Assembly: GCA_030435675.1 (NCBI GenBank)
Contig: CM059622.1
Span: 4,340,001-4,404,000 of the forward strand
Length of the DNA: 64,000 bases
DNA from: Steinernema hermaphroditum
Lineage: Eukaryota > Nematoda > Chromadorea > Rhabditida > Steinernematidae
Direction of reading: 5' to 3'
Under the pieces are notes generated by a model, which worked only from the letters and a program-made list of their open reading frames with translations, was not told the DNA's origin and made no database searches. Below are positions 12,110-34,703 of the stretch, one piece after another. The stretch's first letter is position 1. Each line of letters starts with the position of its first letter. A program made the position numbers and the translations under genes.

Positions 12110-13201
12110 ATGAGTCTCACTCAGAATAACATCCAGCCGAGTTCGTTCTTCGACGCCGACGCGCTTCTCGCGATGCAGGGACCCGTAGAAGCCTTCTTCA
12201 GAGGCGACACGCCTAAAGGTGAGATCTGCGCGGAAGGAAATCGAATAAATTATGTCTTCAGAAATCTACAAAATTCTCGGGCAGCCCGTGCCGGCAAGTT
12301 TCGCTGACGGTCACAAGAGCGAAGTTCCCGCATATCTGATTGACGTGCTCAGACGGTCGGAGTACATGCAGCAGGTGAATATTAGTTTAAGTGCTCCCGG
12401 TTTTCCGTTTTACACCTGTCTTTTTGCACCAGTTCTGCGCAGATTGGCTGTTTTGTGAACGGCTCACGGTCTCACTAGTAACTCGCGAAACTGAATAGGC
12501 CGAAGTTTGGTGATAGAGTTGGGACCATGCAGTGTCTGTACTCTATTTGACGACCTGTCTAAAATTGGCTTAACGCATCTGCTAACATGTTTCTGAGAGT
12601 CTCAGTTGGGTGTGTAAACAGTCATCTGTGTTTGAACTGAGCATTTGAGACAGCTAGGCGTCTAGGATTTGCATAGTCCATTTGCATGCGTGTCTGCCAC
12701 TTATTATCTCAAGGACATGCAGACAAGCAGTCTACCGAATCCCCTTGCACCCCTTGTCCAAGCTGCCTAGTCTATTATCTATTCATCCGCTTGTCTCTGA
12801 TCCTCTAACAACACTCATTTCAGTGGAAATTTCCAAGATCCTGTCAAGAGAAATCGTTGGAAATCATGAAAGCCGACGCCTCCTGTGTCCGTCTCAGCGC
12901 CCTGAACACTGACTTCTACGCCTACAACGCGAGGATCGCGGAACTTGCCGGCGGAATCGCAGGCGCCGAGATCGCGCAGACGCTACTGGCATCGTTCCGT
13001 AAACGCTTCCCGAAGATGCTGAACTTGGCACTGCACATGGGCGAGAAGTCGAAGGAGACCGCGAAACTCGATCGATTCGAGGAACGTCTCGTACGCGTCG
13101 GGGCAGGACAGTCGAATGCGTTCCGCGAGTGGCGCTACGGCGCCGAGAAGGAGAACAAGCGAGGCAAGAAGCGCAAATTCAACGTTTTTCAGAGTTCCTG
13201 A
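12110..13201 (+). CDS. Uncharacterised 199-aa protein, three exons
   Basis: I do not recognise this protein. Exons are 12110-12218, 12262-12374 and 12824-13201; they sum to 600 nt and join in frame. The ATG follows a CTGTTTCAG acceptor by three bases, as in trans-spliced nematode genes. N-terminal part: SSFFDADALLAMQGPVEAFF, then EIYKILGQPVPASF and EVPAYLIDVLRRSEYMQQW. The third exon begins WKFPRSCQEKSLEIMKADAS and continues as a helical stretch (YNARIAELAGGIAGAEIAQT, RFPKMLNLALHMGEKSKE). The C terminus is strongly basic (EKENKRGKKRKFNVFQSS), a probable nuclear or nucleolar localisation signal. No signal peptide or membrane segment. The good codon context and exact exon phases make it a real gene; function unknown. 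Confidence 0.8.
12375..12823 (+). other. Intron 2 of the 199-aa protein gene
   Basis: A 449-bp intron with donor GTGAAT and acceptor CATTTCAG. No gene or repeat recognised in it. Confidence 0.7.
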
Positions 13202-13369
13202 TCGGTGTGCCCGGGTTATACGTGTATATTTCCAACTTTATTATTATTATCATCGCGAAGTGTATGTCGTGAGAACGAAAAGAAAATCTCAGATCACAGG
13301 TGGGCATTCACTAGATGAAGTGAAAAAGTGAATAGAATGGCTTTGGACTTAGAGTTATTATGCTTGCAT

Positions 13370-16262
13370 TTAAAGCATCATGATGAGAGATTTCGACGAC
13401 CGGATACGGTCGGCGTATGATTGGAAGGGGTCCACCGGTGGAGCAGAGGCTGTCGGGTTCCTGATCTTCTGCTGGAGCTTTGCCGCCAGGGTGCTTCCAC
13501 GCTCGGAGAGGATTCCGTCGGATCGAGATGGCGTGAGAGATGGGGCCTGAAGTGAGAGGAAAGTCAGGTCCAATTCTGGTATGTGAACTCACGTCAAGAA
13601 GGTTCGAGGATCTGTTGTTGTTCGCCGCCATGTCGTCTCGGAAATTCTTCTGGACGTCATTTACCGACGGCGCCGGAGAGGCACTTGACGGTCTCAGTCG
13701 AAGGACCGAGGTCATCTTGGAAGCGATGGACCTCGGCGCCGCTCCAGTATCCAACCGCGCCACATGATCCACATTGAGTTCTCTCCCGGACATGAGTACA
13801 GTAACCCGAATCTGCTCACTGATCGACTGCACGTATTCATCGGCTTCTTCGCCATTCTTCAGTGAGATGGCGACGTTGTTGAAGAGTCGCGTGCGGGCGG
13901 CGCGCCACTGGGCGGAGGAGATGTTGTTGTTGGAAACGTGCGGGGCCCACCGGATCTGAAGATGAATCCGCTTCTGGTTCTTGCCGGGCAACAGGCCGAG
14001 ATGGACGCCCTTAAGTTGTGCAAACTCGATGATCTTCAAGTCGACGAGCTTCTCAGAGCTGTCGTCGTAGAGCGCAATGTACAAGTGTGTTCTGGAAAGG
14101 AAGTGGTTAGAACAAAGGAAAGGAAGAGGTGGATAAGATTGATGAGATCGACGAGATGCCCAAAATATGGTTCACACTTCCTCACCCGGTGAGCAGAAGC
14201 ACGGTATCGATCTGATCGGACTGATTTGTACCATCCACCAAAGCCCATCCTCCGACGAGAACCTCATTCTCGGGCAGTACGAAGTGCACGGTTTCATGTA
14301 CCAGTCTTCCGATGTTCGCGCTCTCCTCTTCGATGTCCTCCTCTTCTTCGTCTGCTTCCTCTTTTACGTCGCTCCGACCACTTAGCAGCGAGTCGATTGC
14401 GATCTGGCGCTGCGCATCGCGCATATGCGAAAGGTAGTAGCGAGAAGCGGAGTTGTATCCATCGCGCATGATTCCAACCAGTTTCCGCTGTCCGCTCCGT
14501 GTGATGTCACCCTTTAGAGCATCGGTTCCTGCGTACTGAAATAGAAACATTGGAAAAGACGCAGAGAGCTCATCGCTTGCATTAAAAATCATAAAGATCG
14601 CATGAACGTCGCCCTGATCTGATTTAGAGCATAGGTAGAAAGCGCCCCCTAACCACACGAGTGTGCCGAGGAAGTCATGCAGCTACTATCAAGAGCCATT
14701 CGATTGGTTTCAATCCCAAGATACTTGCCTGTCGAGAGATCGAATCCCCGTGATCGGCCCACATGACCTGCAGTGTTTTCACGAGCACTTCTGGATCTTC
14801 GTTCTGTGGGCCCATCAATCCGAGTTTTCTCGCCTGTCGCATGCAAATCGATTGCGAAATGGCACTTTGCACAACATTCGTCCTGTCGAGGCAATCCACA
14901 CAGTTCGTCCGAATAATTCCCTTCTGCATAAGAACCATCTGGTCCGATTTGTCGATCCAACAAAAGCCAATCCGATTAAATTGATCGTCGAGCGCGTTCA
15001 TCAACTCGTTGACCTAAACATCGCAGATCAGAATCAGGACCTTGAAAACAGGTGAACCTTCTGGAATCGCAGAGCTCGGCAATGATGGTGGAAGTCGAAG
15101 GAGAAGTAGGCGAGCTCCGGCATGTCCGCCTCGAGGGTGTGTTCCAAGAACGAGCGAGCCAAACCCAGCTCTCGTCCCGTTTGGTCGACTAGATTGATGA
15201 CCGAGATCGGAGCTTTGTAGTAGGAGATGAGTTGCTCAAAGTGAGTCTTGAAGACCGGGAGGGAGTCATTCATAGGCTTGTCGATGACCAGAGGAGGTCG
15301 ATACTTGTAGCCCCGTTGGCTCCAGAAGACTGGGACTGAGCCACGGATCTGAAAAGCAACGGTCGTTTCAAAAAATGAGCAACAGCCGCACCTGGATAAA
15401 AGAGAGCTGATGTCCGAAGATTCTCATGATTGTCTCCGTTTCAACAAAATTGGCGACATTCGAGTCGGCGTCCACTCCTCTCCTCAGATACCTGACTCCA
15501 GCACGATTCTTCGACCTTCTTGAAATCAATGTCAGCACCAGATTCACATCAACTTCATAGAAGATGGACCTCTGAGCAACGTGACCTTGCAGCACAGGAG
15601 TAATCCTAAAAACAATTATTTTTCGCTAACAAAGCTGTAACTCACCATTGTTTGGCAGCGTCCGACACCAATTTCCCATCCTCCGTGTACAGATCTTCCA
15701 GCAGATGCTTATTCCAGAAGAACCGGTCATCCGAAGCACTCACGGTAGCGTCGCGACTCTCGTGGTACTTCTGCAGGCACAAAGTAATGTCCTCGCCTTC
15801 ACTGGCGTAGTAAAAATCGCCTCCGTCGTTGAAAAGTCGCAGAACCTCGTCGATCTTTCTCGGATAGGTGATCTTGTTTGTGACGAACTTCATCAGTTTC
15901 TTCTGCTGGTTCTTCAGCTTCTCCAGGTTCCCGCAAGCGGCGCCATCCAGCGTAAAGTCTTCCACGCGACCATTGTCTTCAATTGGCACGGCGTTCACAC
16001 GATCCACATGCAGAATCTTCGTTCCATTGCGGTAGTCTGCCACTGGCGACGCGCGGCTCACCACCAGAAGAAACGTCTGCTGCCCATCGAGTTCCAACTT
16101 CCCTAGAACCGTTTCGACGGCGCCGGCGACAATATGCACATCCGCTTCTTCGGCCAGTCTTCCCAAATGCTCGACGGTCAGTCTCTTTGTCTTCTTATCG
16201 CAGCGAAGAAGCGACGCGGCACTCTTCACGTACCATGCCCGCTGCGTCGAGAGGAGCTGCAT
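13370..16262 (-). CDS. INPP5F: SAC2-type phosphoinositide phosphatase (INPP5F-like)
   Basis: SAC-domain phosphoinositide phosphatase; the human relative INPP5F/SAC2 removes the 4-phosphate of PI(4)P on early endosomes. The start ATG (16260-16262) gives MQLLSTQRAWYVKSAASLL. The first exon (15642-16262) holds the start of the SAC domain (ITYPRKIDEVLRLFND, DDRFFWNKHLLEDLY). Following exons carry SRRSKNRAGVRYLRRGVDAD, VNFVETE-type strand residues, PVFWSQRGYKYRPP, and then the catalytic CX5R loop RTNCVDCLDRTNVVQS at about 14,900. C-terminal exons hold the hSac2-type region: GDITRSGQRKLVGIMRDGYN, RYYLSHMRDAQRQ, an acidic EEADEEEEDIEE run, VHETVHFVLPENEVLVGGWA and TRLFNNVAISLKNGEEADEY. The tail (SLTPSRSDGILSERG, SYADRIRSSKSLIMML) ends at stop 13370-13372. 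Having both CX5R and hSac2 separates it from SAC1 and FIG4. Exon joins are short introns; some edges are approximate. Confidence 0.9.
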
Positions 16263-16527
16263 GGCAGTCGACGACGTAGACGACAACCGTCCGTAGACGG
16301 CTGAATCACGTCCGAAAATCGGATTTTCAGATGGCGAGCGAGAGGAAGGCCACCCGCGTCGGTGCGATTGACAACCGACGAGTGAATCACGCGATGTTTA
16401 CCGCGCAGACAGACGGAACGACAGAGACGAGACAAAAATAAACAAAAATGTCTAGTCGTATTGTGTCCACCCTTCTCTATGGCTAGGCAATAATCCTACC
16501 GTGCGTCCGCTCCACAATCTATTTATT

Positions 16528-18618
16528 TCATTCATCTATACTTAAACCGGTAAACTGGTCCATAAAGTGTTCCCGAATGAATTCACTGTCAGCAGAGTTC
16601 CTTTCTTCGTTTCTGAGCTATAACAGACAACAACATCAACAAGATATCGAAAAGGTCAACAACAGGCGAAGCTTCAATCAGTTCTCGCTGGCAGACAAAG
16701 GAAGACTTACTTGAGGTTCTTCGGCTTCCTCTTTCTCTTCGGCCACTGACCTGACTAGAACGGCATCGGCAGCGCGATCACTGAATTTAAATCGGTGCAC
16801 TGAAACGGATAGGATGAATACAGTCTATCGAAATTAGGGATTAGGAAGTCTCGTCTATCAGACACCCAAGCAATTCATTTGTCTAGCCGATTAACTGGAA
16901 AGTGCGCTAGACGCGACTATATGCGAAAACCAGACAGATTTCTGCAGACAAGACTCCAAGACTCCAAGACAGGTCTGTGCAGATCAGACTCATAACCGAG
17001 TAAGTGACTCACTCTTGCAATCCTTAAATTGTCGAGAACACATAAATTTGCAGCACTTGCGACACATCGCCGACGAACACCCCTGTCCGGCAGGCTGGTT
17101 GCACCGAACACATTTCTCGTACACCTTCTTCTGCGCGTGACTAATAATCTTCTGCCCGGCTATCCGGCGCCGTTCGCGTTTCCGTAGTTGTCGCCGACTA
17201 AGGCCCGTCTCCTCCACCATACGATCGATCTCTTCGCGTCGTTTTTCGCGATAAACTGAATCCGACGGTTGACTGTCGTCCTTCGATGGGCGGAAGTAGG
17301 GCTTGCACATCCAGTGCGGGCACGCTCGAATTTTTTCGACCAAGTCGGCACCGGATACGGTAGGGTAGCATGTTCCCCAGATGATGGGTTCGTAGTTCTC
17401 GATTCCTTTGACGCGCGCTTCGAGTTCGTTGATGATGGCGCGATATTCGCCGACGGAGGCGACGTAGGAGACGCGTTCTCGCAGATCTGTGTATTCTAGG
17501 AGGCTGAACGAGAAAAAGGTTATAAGTGACGGGAACTCTGCTCACCTGTGGTGACAAATTCGGAAGATATGCGCCCGGATGGCACTTGTATTAGCGTCGT
17601 ACTTCTCGGCGTAATCGAGATATTCCCGTGCGACGACCCAGCACTCATCGTGGCGATCTTCGAAGAGGAACGGGTTGTTGAGGATGCCTTCGGCGCTCAT
17701 AACAGCGTCAGCGCCGGTTTCCTCGAGGCATTTTTGGACATCGCCTTCCATCTAAATCAGGAGCTATTCAGTGGTTCTTGCGGAGCTAAGTACCTGGATA
17801 TTTCCGTTGGCAATTAGCGGAATTTCTATCACATCCTTGATACTTTTGATATATGACCAGTCGGCCAAACCCGTATTGACTCCACGCATATCGCGCGTTC
17901 GCCCGTGAAGAGTCAGAAGTGATGCGCCGGCGCCTTCGATCATCTTGGCGTATTCGATGGTCTCTTCCATCGTATCGAGGCGCCGAATTTTCACCGACAA
18001 CGGTAGACGGCAATGCTTGTAGACGGCTTCCACCATCGATCTAATGAGCTCGCGATCCTCCTGAAGTCGTCATTTGATTACAGTATTGAGGCGCTAACCA
18101 ACCTGGAGATAAGCTCCGTAGCGACCCCTCTTCGCGATGATCTGAGGGCACCCAAGGTTGAGGTCGACGCCGTCGCAGAAACCTTCCACCAAACGGCAAG
18201 CTGTCAAGAAAGTTTCGACGTCATTGGCACAGAACTGCACGATGAGGGGACGATCGCTGGAGCACGAGGAGAGCGCCGTTTTCCGATAGGTCATATCGCT
18301 GACGAAAAGGTGCGCGTGGACCATCGGAGAGAAGCAGAGGTCGGCACCGTGCTGTCGCATCATCATCCGGAACGCCAACTCACTGAAATCCGTAATCGAT
18401 GAAATCCCATTTATTCGCTTCACAAGTCACCTCTGGTCGACCATCGGAGCGACGACCTTGCGGACCCCTTTCAGATGCTTCTTCCAATAGCCTTTCTTCT
18501 CTAGCAACTCCTCATCGCTGAATGAGGGCAATTCACCAAGGACGACGTCCTTTCCCACGTGCAGGAGACCATCTTCGACGACGGAGGAGGAGGCGGCTGG
18601 AGCGTCTTCGGCGGTCAT
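16528..18618 (-). CDS. DUS1L: tRNA-dihydrouridine synthase, DUS1L type
   Basis: FMN-dependent enzyme that reduces uridine to dihydrouridine in the tRNA D-loop (positions 16/17 for the Dus1 class). The start ATG at 18616-18618 (MTAEDAPAASSSVVEDG) lies about 32 bases after a GTATTTCAG acceptor. Order of motifs: KVVAPMVDQSELAFRMMMR; MVHAHLFVSD; RPLIVQFCANDVETFL; the DGVDLNLGCPQ motif with catalytic Cys; AKRGRYGAYL; LPLSVKIRRLDTMEETIEYA; LLTLHGRTRDMRG; IPLIANGNIQ; TGADAVMSAEGILNNPFLFE. The C-terminal extension has RRQLRKRERRRIAGQKI and a zinc-binding-like Cys cluster, CVRCNQPAGQGCSSAMCRKC, typical of DUS1L. The last two exons (HRFKFSDRAADAVLVRS; EFIREHFMDQFTGLS) are short. Stop is at 16528-16530, overlapping an AATAAA signal. 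First exon 18431-18618. Confidence 0.92.
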
Positions 18619-19777
18619 AACGCCCTTTGCGTCCTCGTCACGTCGGTCTCTGAAATACGCGCTTAATGACTTGGATGGAAACAATAGCACATGATTGGTA
18701 TTCGGAAAAAACACGATCAAGGATGATAAACACAAAGAATCAAGGGCAGAAATACGTTCTGGGATTACAGCGAAAAGCAAAAGGACAAAAGCGATTAATA
18801 CAAGATTGCGTCATCTTACTCCGTCAGACAACTGACACGATAAAGGACAGTTTCTAGGAACTTGGAACTAATTAACCACAGAACCGTACTGTTCCAGCAT
18901 TGATGATTCTGCCAATTAATAATTAACCGTCACATCAATTAGTTCCGGACTAAATTAAGTGGCTGCTGCCTTATGCATCTAATTAACACAGGGGACGGCA
19001 AACGAGTAGGTGTTGAAACCGATGATAGAAGGCCTACTGATCCTGAGTCGAATAGAACCAGTGGAGACTCAAAACAGTTCGATCTGCCATAACGCAAAAC
19101 AGGTTCAAAATCAAAAGTACAATTCTCAGGCCGCGATCAACTTGGCTTATGGCATAACACGTTTCAAGCATATAAAGATGTAAAATATTAATACAGCTGT
19201 GACGTCTAGAAAGACACACCTAAAATTTACTCCCCAACTCAAATGAAAAGAGACCTAAAGAACAAAAGAACTTTCCTGGAAGCCATCGGCCACTGAAATT
19301 CATAGTTCCCGCCTCGAGAGCCTACAGTAGCCTGCGGCAATGGTTTTGCGCACCGGCTTGTTTCTCTCCACTGGAAGGGGCGGTGCCGCACCGCACGTAG
19401 AAATAGTCTCTCGCAACGACGACGTTTGTTCTCACATCGCACACAGCGGAGAGAGCGTTTTCACCACTCCGCCACAGCCGAGAAACCCTTCGCGTCGCGT
19501 AGACCCCTTCTTTACTCTTCTGTCTGTCTATCGATCGAATGCGCCGTCTCGAACATATTCTTCGTCGCCGTTCCCCGCCCGCAGACAGACAAACTTGAGA
19601 CACGAAACGGCGCGGAAACGCCAAAGCAGACAGACGGAAGGCGGGCGGAAGAGGAGGAAGTTGGTTGGCGCGTTCCTCGGGGGTGCAGGCACGGAATGAC
19701 GACCTGTGCGCCAATTCGTGTTATGCATTAATCTCTTCCATTTTCGCACCATTTTTATGGTGATTCTGTTCTTGCAG
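18619..19777. promoter_or_regulatory. Divergent promoter region between DUS1L and WWP1
   Basis: About 1.1 kb between two divergent genes. The DUS1L side is AT-rich; 19,330-19,700 is GC-rich with open frames on both strands but no protein-like composition. It probably contains both promoters and the 5' end of the WWP1 transcript; a CTTGCAG acceptor ends at 19,777. Confidence 0.4.
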
Positions 19778-19831
19778 AAGGCAGCGATCGGCGTTTCAAA
19801 GGAGGAACGCGACGCGGCTCGTGTGGACTTT

Positions 19832-24035
<4,204 letters not shown>

Positions 24036-24372
24036 TAGAACGAAAAAGATTCAAGGGTCGGTTTTTAGTGACTTATACGTGTTTTCCCATCTGTGATATT
24101 AAATGGACTCTTCTTTATTGTAAGCCCCTCACCACGATTGTGACCCATCAGAGTACCCTAAAGTTAAATTATGATTGCTCCAATTCCGGCATACTAAGCA
24201 CTCTCCTATCGTTCACTTTATAGCAGTCTTCGCAAGTATACTCTATCTCCAACCAGTGTGTAAACGGTAGTTCATCCCGATGTCCTTATTAACGGCTCCT
24301 TAACATTTATATGCGTTCGTCGTCGTTATACAGAATAAAATTACACATAAACAAGTACAGACGAAATGTGAA
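24036..24372. other. Convergent spacer between WWP1 and NEDD8
   Basis: The 3' untranslated regions of both convergent genes; nothing else seen. Confidence 0.5.
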
Positions 24373-24606
24373 TCAGAATCCTCCTCTGAGGGCCAAGACC
24401 AGATGGAGGACGGAGCCCCCGGCAATACGGTACTCGTCGACGCCCTTGTCGTCGTTCATCTGCTTGCCGGAGAAGATGAGGCGCTGCTGGGCCGGCGGGA
24501 TGCCCTCCTTCTCTTCGATCTTCTCCTTGAGGCGCGAGACGCGTTCGTTGTGCTCGATGTCCAGCTCCACTTCTTTTCCCGTCAGCGTTTTCACTTTAAT
24601 CAGCAT
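24373..24606 (-). CDS. NEDD8: NEDD8, ubiquitin-like modifier
   Basis: Ubiquitin-like protein conjugated to cullins by the UBA3/NAE1-UBC12 pathway, which activates cullin-RING ligases. A single exon encodes 77 aa: starts [20 protein letters not shown], has [13 protein letters not shown] [20 protein letters not shown] and [19 protein letters not shown], and ends [10 protein letters not shown] plus one Phe. Ala before LRGG (ubiquitin has Arg there) is the residue that marks NEDD8 and steers it to its own E1. The precursor tail is a single residue, to be removed to expose Gly-Gly. Six bases before the ATG lies TTACTTCTAG, an acceptor-like site that fits trans-splicing. Confidence 0.95.
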   Translation of the reverse strand: MLIKVKTLTGKEVELDIEHNERVSRLKEKIEEKEGIPPAQQRLIFSGKQMNDDKGVDEYRIAGGSVLHLVLALRGGF

Positions 24607-26399
24607 GATTCTCTAGAAGTAACGAAATCTGTATTGTGATTAACAACAAAATTCGCGACAGTCACGTAAACTGGACAGCAAGCCAAACAGTCGGAATGAG
24701 AAAGCGGACAGGACGTTGTCCCCATGCGACTCACTTAGAGCAAGCTGCTAACCGCGACCGGTCGAATCCACTTCACTGGGACTTAATGGAAATCACGATT
24801 TTTTGAAATTTCACAAAAGTTCTAACTTCCAGCGCAGATGTTCCACCAAACGGGTTTCGAAAGCGGAAAACGCTGCCAATGCAAGATGGCGAATAAAAAG
24901 ACGACCGCGATAATTTCGCAGCTTGCTGCCAGTGGGGAATCACTATGGCAACACTAAGCACCTTCCTAAGAATTTTTCGAGAACAAGATAAGCGGTGTAA
25001 ATTTAAAAGCACCTCCAACCAGCGAATTTGGCACGCACTACGTGACTCACTCGAGGCGAACGGTCCAATCGCGTCGAATCAATTCCACAGGGAAGTGATG
25101 GCGAAATTTCTCGCGCCCTTATAAAACAAAACAAGGGCGAACCATCATTCTGGTTTCGTCAGTTAAAAGGGATCTACGCAAACGTCATCGATAAGAGCTC
25201 TCTGACGCAACCTGCGTTTAACACCATGAAAGTTTCCAAAAAAAAAACAATGCGAGGCGAAATCGCGCAGAAGGAACGGGGAATTCGCCAACTGCAGAAA
25301 AAAGCCATTCAGGGCGTTCCCCTTGAGAGCCCACGTTGGACCTCGATAGCCTGGAAAAGCATCATTTCAGAATGAAACGTTGAGTTGCCAAAAGGGCGCA
25401 TTCGGTGCGCTTATCGAAGTGAGTGTGACGGTGATAACAGTCAGATGTGCAATATTGGAGCGTTTTCAGTTTCCCGAACCTCTTTTCACAAGAAATTTGA
25501 CGTACTGTAGAAGGCGAATCGCAGATCACCCAAGATGAACATATTTAGGAGCTTTAGGATCGCCCACTTTCGAATCATAAGTAATCGATAAAGCCTACGT
25601 AGATCATAAGTGTACGATTGGATTGGGCGTAGAAGATGGATGATCTCTCAATAGATAGCAATAAAATTTTAAACTATGTCATGCGGAAAAAAGGCTATGT
25701 GATATCGTCGTCCAATTGGCAATCCTGAGTGCAGTTCACCAAAGCAGTGTGATATTTGCCTGAATGAAGGCGTGCGAACTTCAGTCCTCTCGTTTATTGA
25801 ATGCTCCGAAAGTTACTTTTACTCAGGCAAGAGCAGTGAGGGCAAATTCCTAGAAGAGGTTCTAACAACCCATAAGCACTAACTGCACTGTATTTGCGAG
25901 TATGGTGTATGATCTACTGTATCGGCTACCTTCAGATGCAAAGACAAGACCAAAAAACCGAAAAAAAAAACCATGGACGAGGCAGACACACGAAGGCGAC
26001 TGTCACCAGACTGACTGAATTTGTTGTCAGCAAAAATTGAGGACGAACGTGCGAAATTCAAATGCATTCCTCGCACTTCTGGGTCTTGGCGCGCACGCCT
26101 GTCGCTCCCGTACTGTGTCGCTTCTCAGATCGCGTTCGCACGCTTCCTAGGCGATGCGAGCGTCCTCCCACTGCTTTATGCAAATTCCATATATTAGTTC
26201 TGCTCACTCGCAGGCCGCACGATCCCAGAACTCAGTGACCTCATTGCCCACTACACTGCTCCCGTCTGTTATCGCGTTTTTAGACATAGACGAGACGTTC
26301 CGAGAGTCGATCGAGTCGCTAGACGTGACAAAAGACCGGTTAGATTGGCCTCTACAGGATCCTTCTTGCGTCATCCTAGCGAATTTTCCCACTTGCAGG
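24607..26399. other. Intergenic region between NEDD8 and NAC-alpha
   Basis: 1.8 kb between divergently transcribed genes. No gene, tRNA or strong repeat recognised. A TATAAAACAAAAC sequence lies near 25,120 and GC-rich DNA with CGCACGC words at 26,080-26,150 may be the NAC-alpha promoter. The frame open at 26,154-26,402 has no protein-like features. Confidence 0.45.
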
Positions 26400-26416
26400 T
26401 AGAGCACAAATCCAAA

Positions 26417-33283
<6,867 letters not shown>

Positions 33284-33700
33284 TCACAACTTCACAACTT
33301 TGTTTCGCGAATCAAAGGCATTATGCCTTGCGCGACACCGAAAATAGACAAACAGAGGATGTCTGACAGACGACTTCATCCCTGGCGCGGCGTAGATGTC
33401 GAACCGGTCGTAGACGGCGCACTTCACGGGGCATCGGGGAATCGGCAAATCTTCAGCTACGGCAGCGGAATATCGTTTGCGGCACAGCTGACGCTTCCGA
33501 GCTTGCATCTGATGGTCCGTGGTCCGGGAGTTGCGTCTTCGCTGGTCCTCAGAACGTCGGCGTCCTTCGGGATGACATCTCACGCAGCGTCGGGCGTCGG
33601 ATTCCTGGCGTCGGGCATCTTGTTGTCAGCGGTGGTGGGACTACGGCTTCCGGGTGTCCCAATTCCCTCTGGAAGCCGGAACAGTCACAACTGCCATGGG
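33284..33700 (+). repeat. Dispersed repeat, copy A
   Basis: Shares blocks with copies at 46.1 and 63.3 kb. Shared words include GAATCAAAGGC, ACAAACAGAGGATGTCTG, the CTTCATCCCTGGCG block, GAACCGGTCG, ACATCTCACGCAG and TTGTTGTCAG-GGTGGTGG-ACTACGG. The copy is open over 158 codons on the plus strand (33,323-33,799), but the frames differ between copies, so I do not call a protein. Confidence 0.7.
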
Positions 33701-33800
33701 GTTTGCCATCTGGCCAACCAGACGCTCAGAGAGCGACCGGAGGGACCGACCGCTCGCCACCGTGACACGAGTGAGAGTGAACCGAACCCAAAAAGTTGAA

Positions 33801-34030
33801 TCTGTTCAGCTCGATGGCCCACTCTAATCCTGTGTATCATTCAATCATTCTTCATGGAAAGTAAACCCTCGGATTGAATACCGTATAACTATGCAAGAAG
33901 ATGACACGATACGCCCAGGTCCATATGATTCCATGTCGATAAGAGACAAACATTTCTGTATGCGGCCATCAGCTGGCACAGCGCATGACTTGTTTTGCCC
34001 TCTGAGAACACCTGAGTCAACACGATAAAC
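33801..34030. other. Short intergenic stretch upstream of the Cys-rich gene
   Basis: No gene seen. Ends in the TATA box of the small secreted gene. Confidence 0.5.
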
Positions 34031-34037
34031 TATAAAA
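34031..34037 (+). promoter_or_regulatory. TATA box of Cys-rich gene 1
   Basis: TATAAAA, starting 43 bp before the ATG at 34,074. The same distance recurs at the other small secreted genes in the window. Confidence 0.7.
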
Positions 34038-34073
34038 CACAGTATCATATGCCTCCCATCAACACAACCGGAA

Positions 34074-34320
34074 ATGAAAGCTTTCATCATCCTTATTCTT
34101 ATTGGCACCTTCGTGTCAAATATTTCTGCCGTCTGCCAAGTCGGTCAAACGGAGTGTCGAGGCTGTGCTGGCGGCAAGTGTTGCCCTATCGCCTGTGGGC
34201 ATTGCTGCTTGAGTGGACTGCGTTGTTGTCCGTGTGGACTGGTTTGTGACACCACTGAGACGTTTTGCATGCGGGTAAGGCTGCTCTTGTGAACCACTAC
34301 GCCTACAGATTCCTGTTTAG
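34074..34320 (+). CDS. Secreted Cys-rich mini-protein 1 (70 aa)
   Basis: Small secreted protein, granulin-like in its paired cysteines but not a complete granulin. Exons 34074-34274 and 34309-34320 with a 34-bp intron; 70 aa. The signal peptide MKAFIILILIGTFVSNISA is followed by C-x6-C-x2-C-x4-CC-x3-C-x2-CC-x5-CC-x-C-x3-C-x6-C spacing, with GKCCPIACGHCC in the middle. It ends MRIPV. The second exon encodes only three residues. Two similarly built genes lie at 54.7 and 56.1 kb. It may be an extracellular disulfide-rich factor; I do not assign a function. Confidence 0.78.
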
Positions 34321-34703
34321 CCCGGCATGAACGGCGCCAACATGACGATGACTAACATCCGCACCCTGTGATGTACTTCTCCACCTTTGCAAATTTTTTT
34401 TGTTTTTGATAAACATTACAATTCCTTAGCATCCTCGACAACACACAAAAGAAACGGAGAACGGATACCTCGTCGAGAGTGAGATGATAACAGGTTTAGC
34501 GCGTCGACAAGAACTTTTGTTGAAATGAAGTCTTAGCTGTACAAGGAGAAAACATGGACACGTCGGCCGAAGGGGATGAATGGATGGATGTGGGAGCGTG
34601 CGCTTTCAGCATAGAGTTACCCATTTCCAGTTGACAGCGCAAAAGGAGTGAGACGAAGAAGAGGGGGAAGGAGGCGGCGACAATTAAGCAGTGATCATCA
34701 ATC
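34321..34703. other. Convergent spacer, Cys-rich gene 1 and RAB-10
   Basis: 3' regions of two convergent genes; no other feature recognised. Confidence 0.5.

Noticed and set aside
19239..19731. Several 100-130 codon frames on both strands upstream of WWP1
   Set aside because: Mutually overlapping, Arg-rich, no motifs; better explained as promoter DNA.
24373..24606. Reading NEDD8 as ubiquitin
   Set aside because: Ala, not Arg, before LRGG and the KTLTGKE start identify NEDD8.
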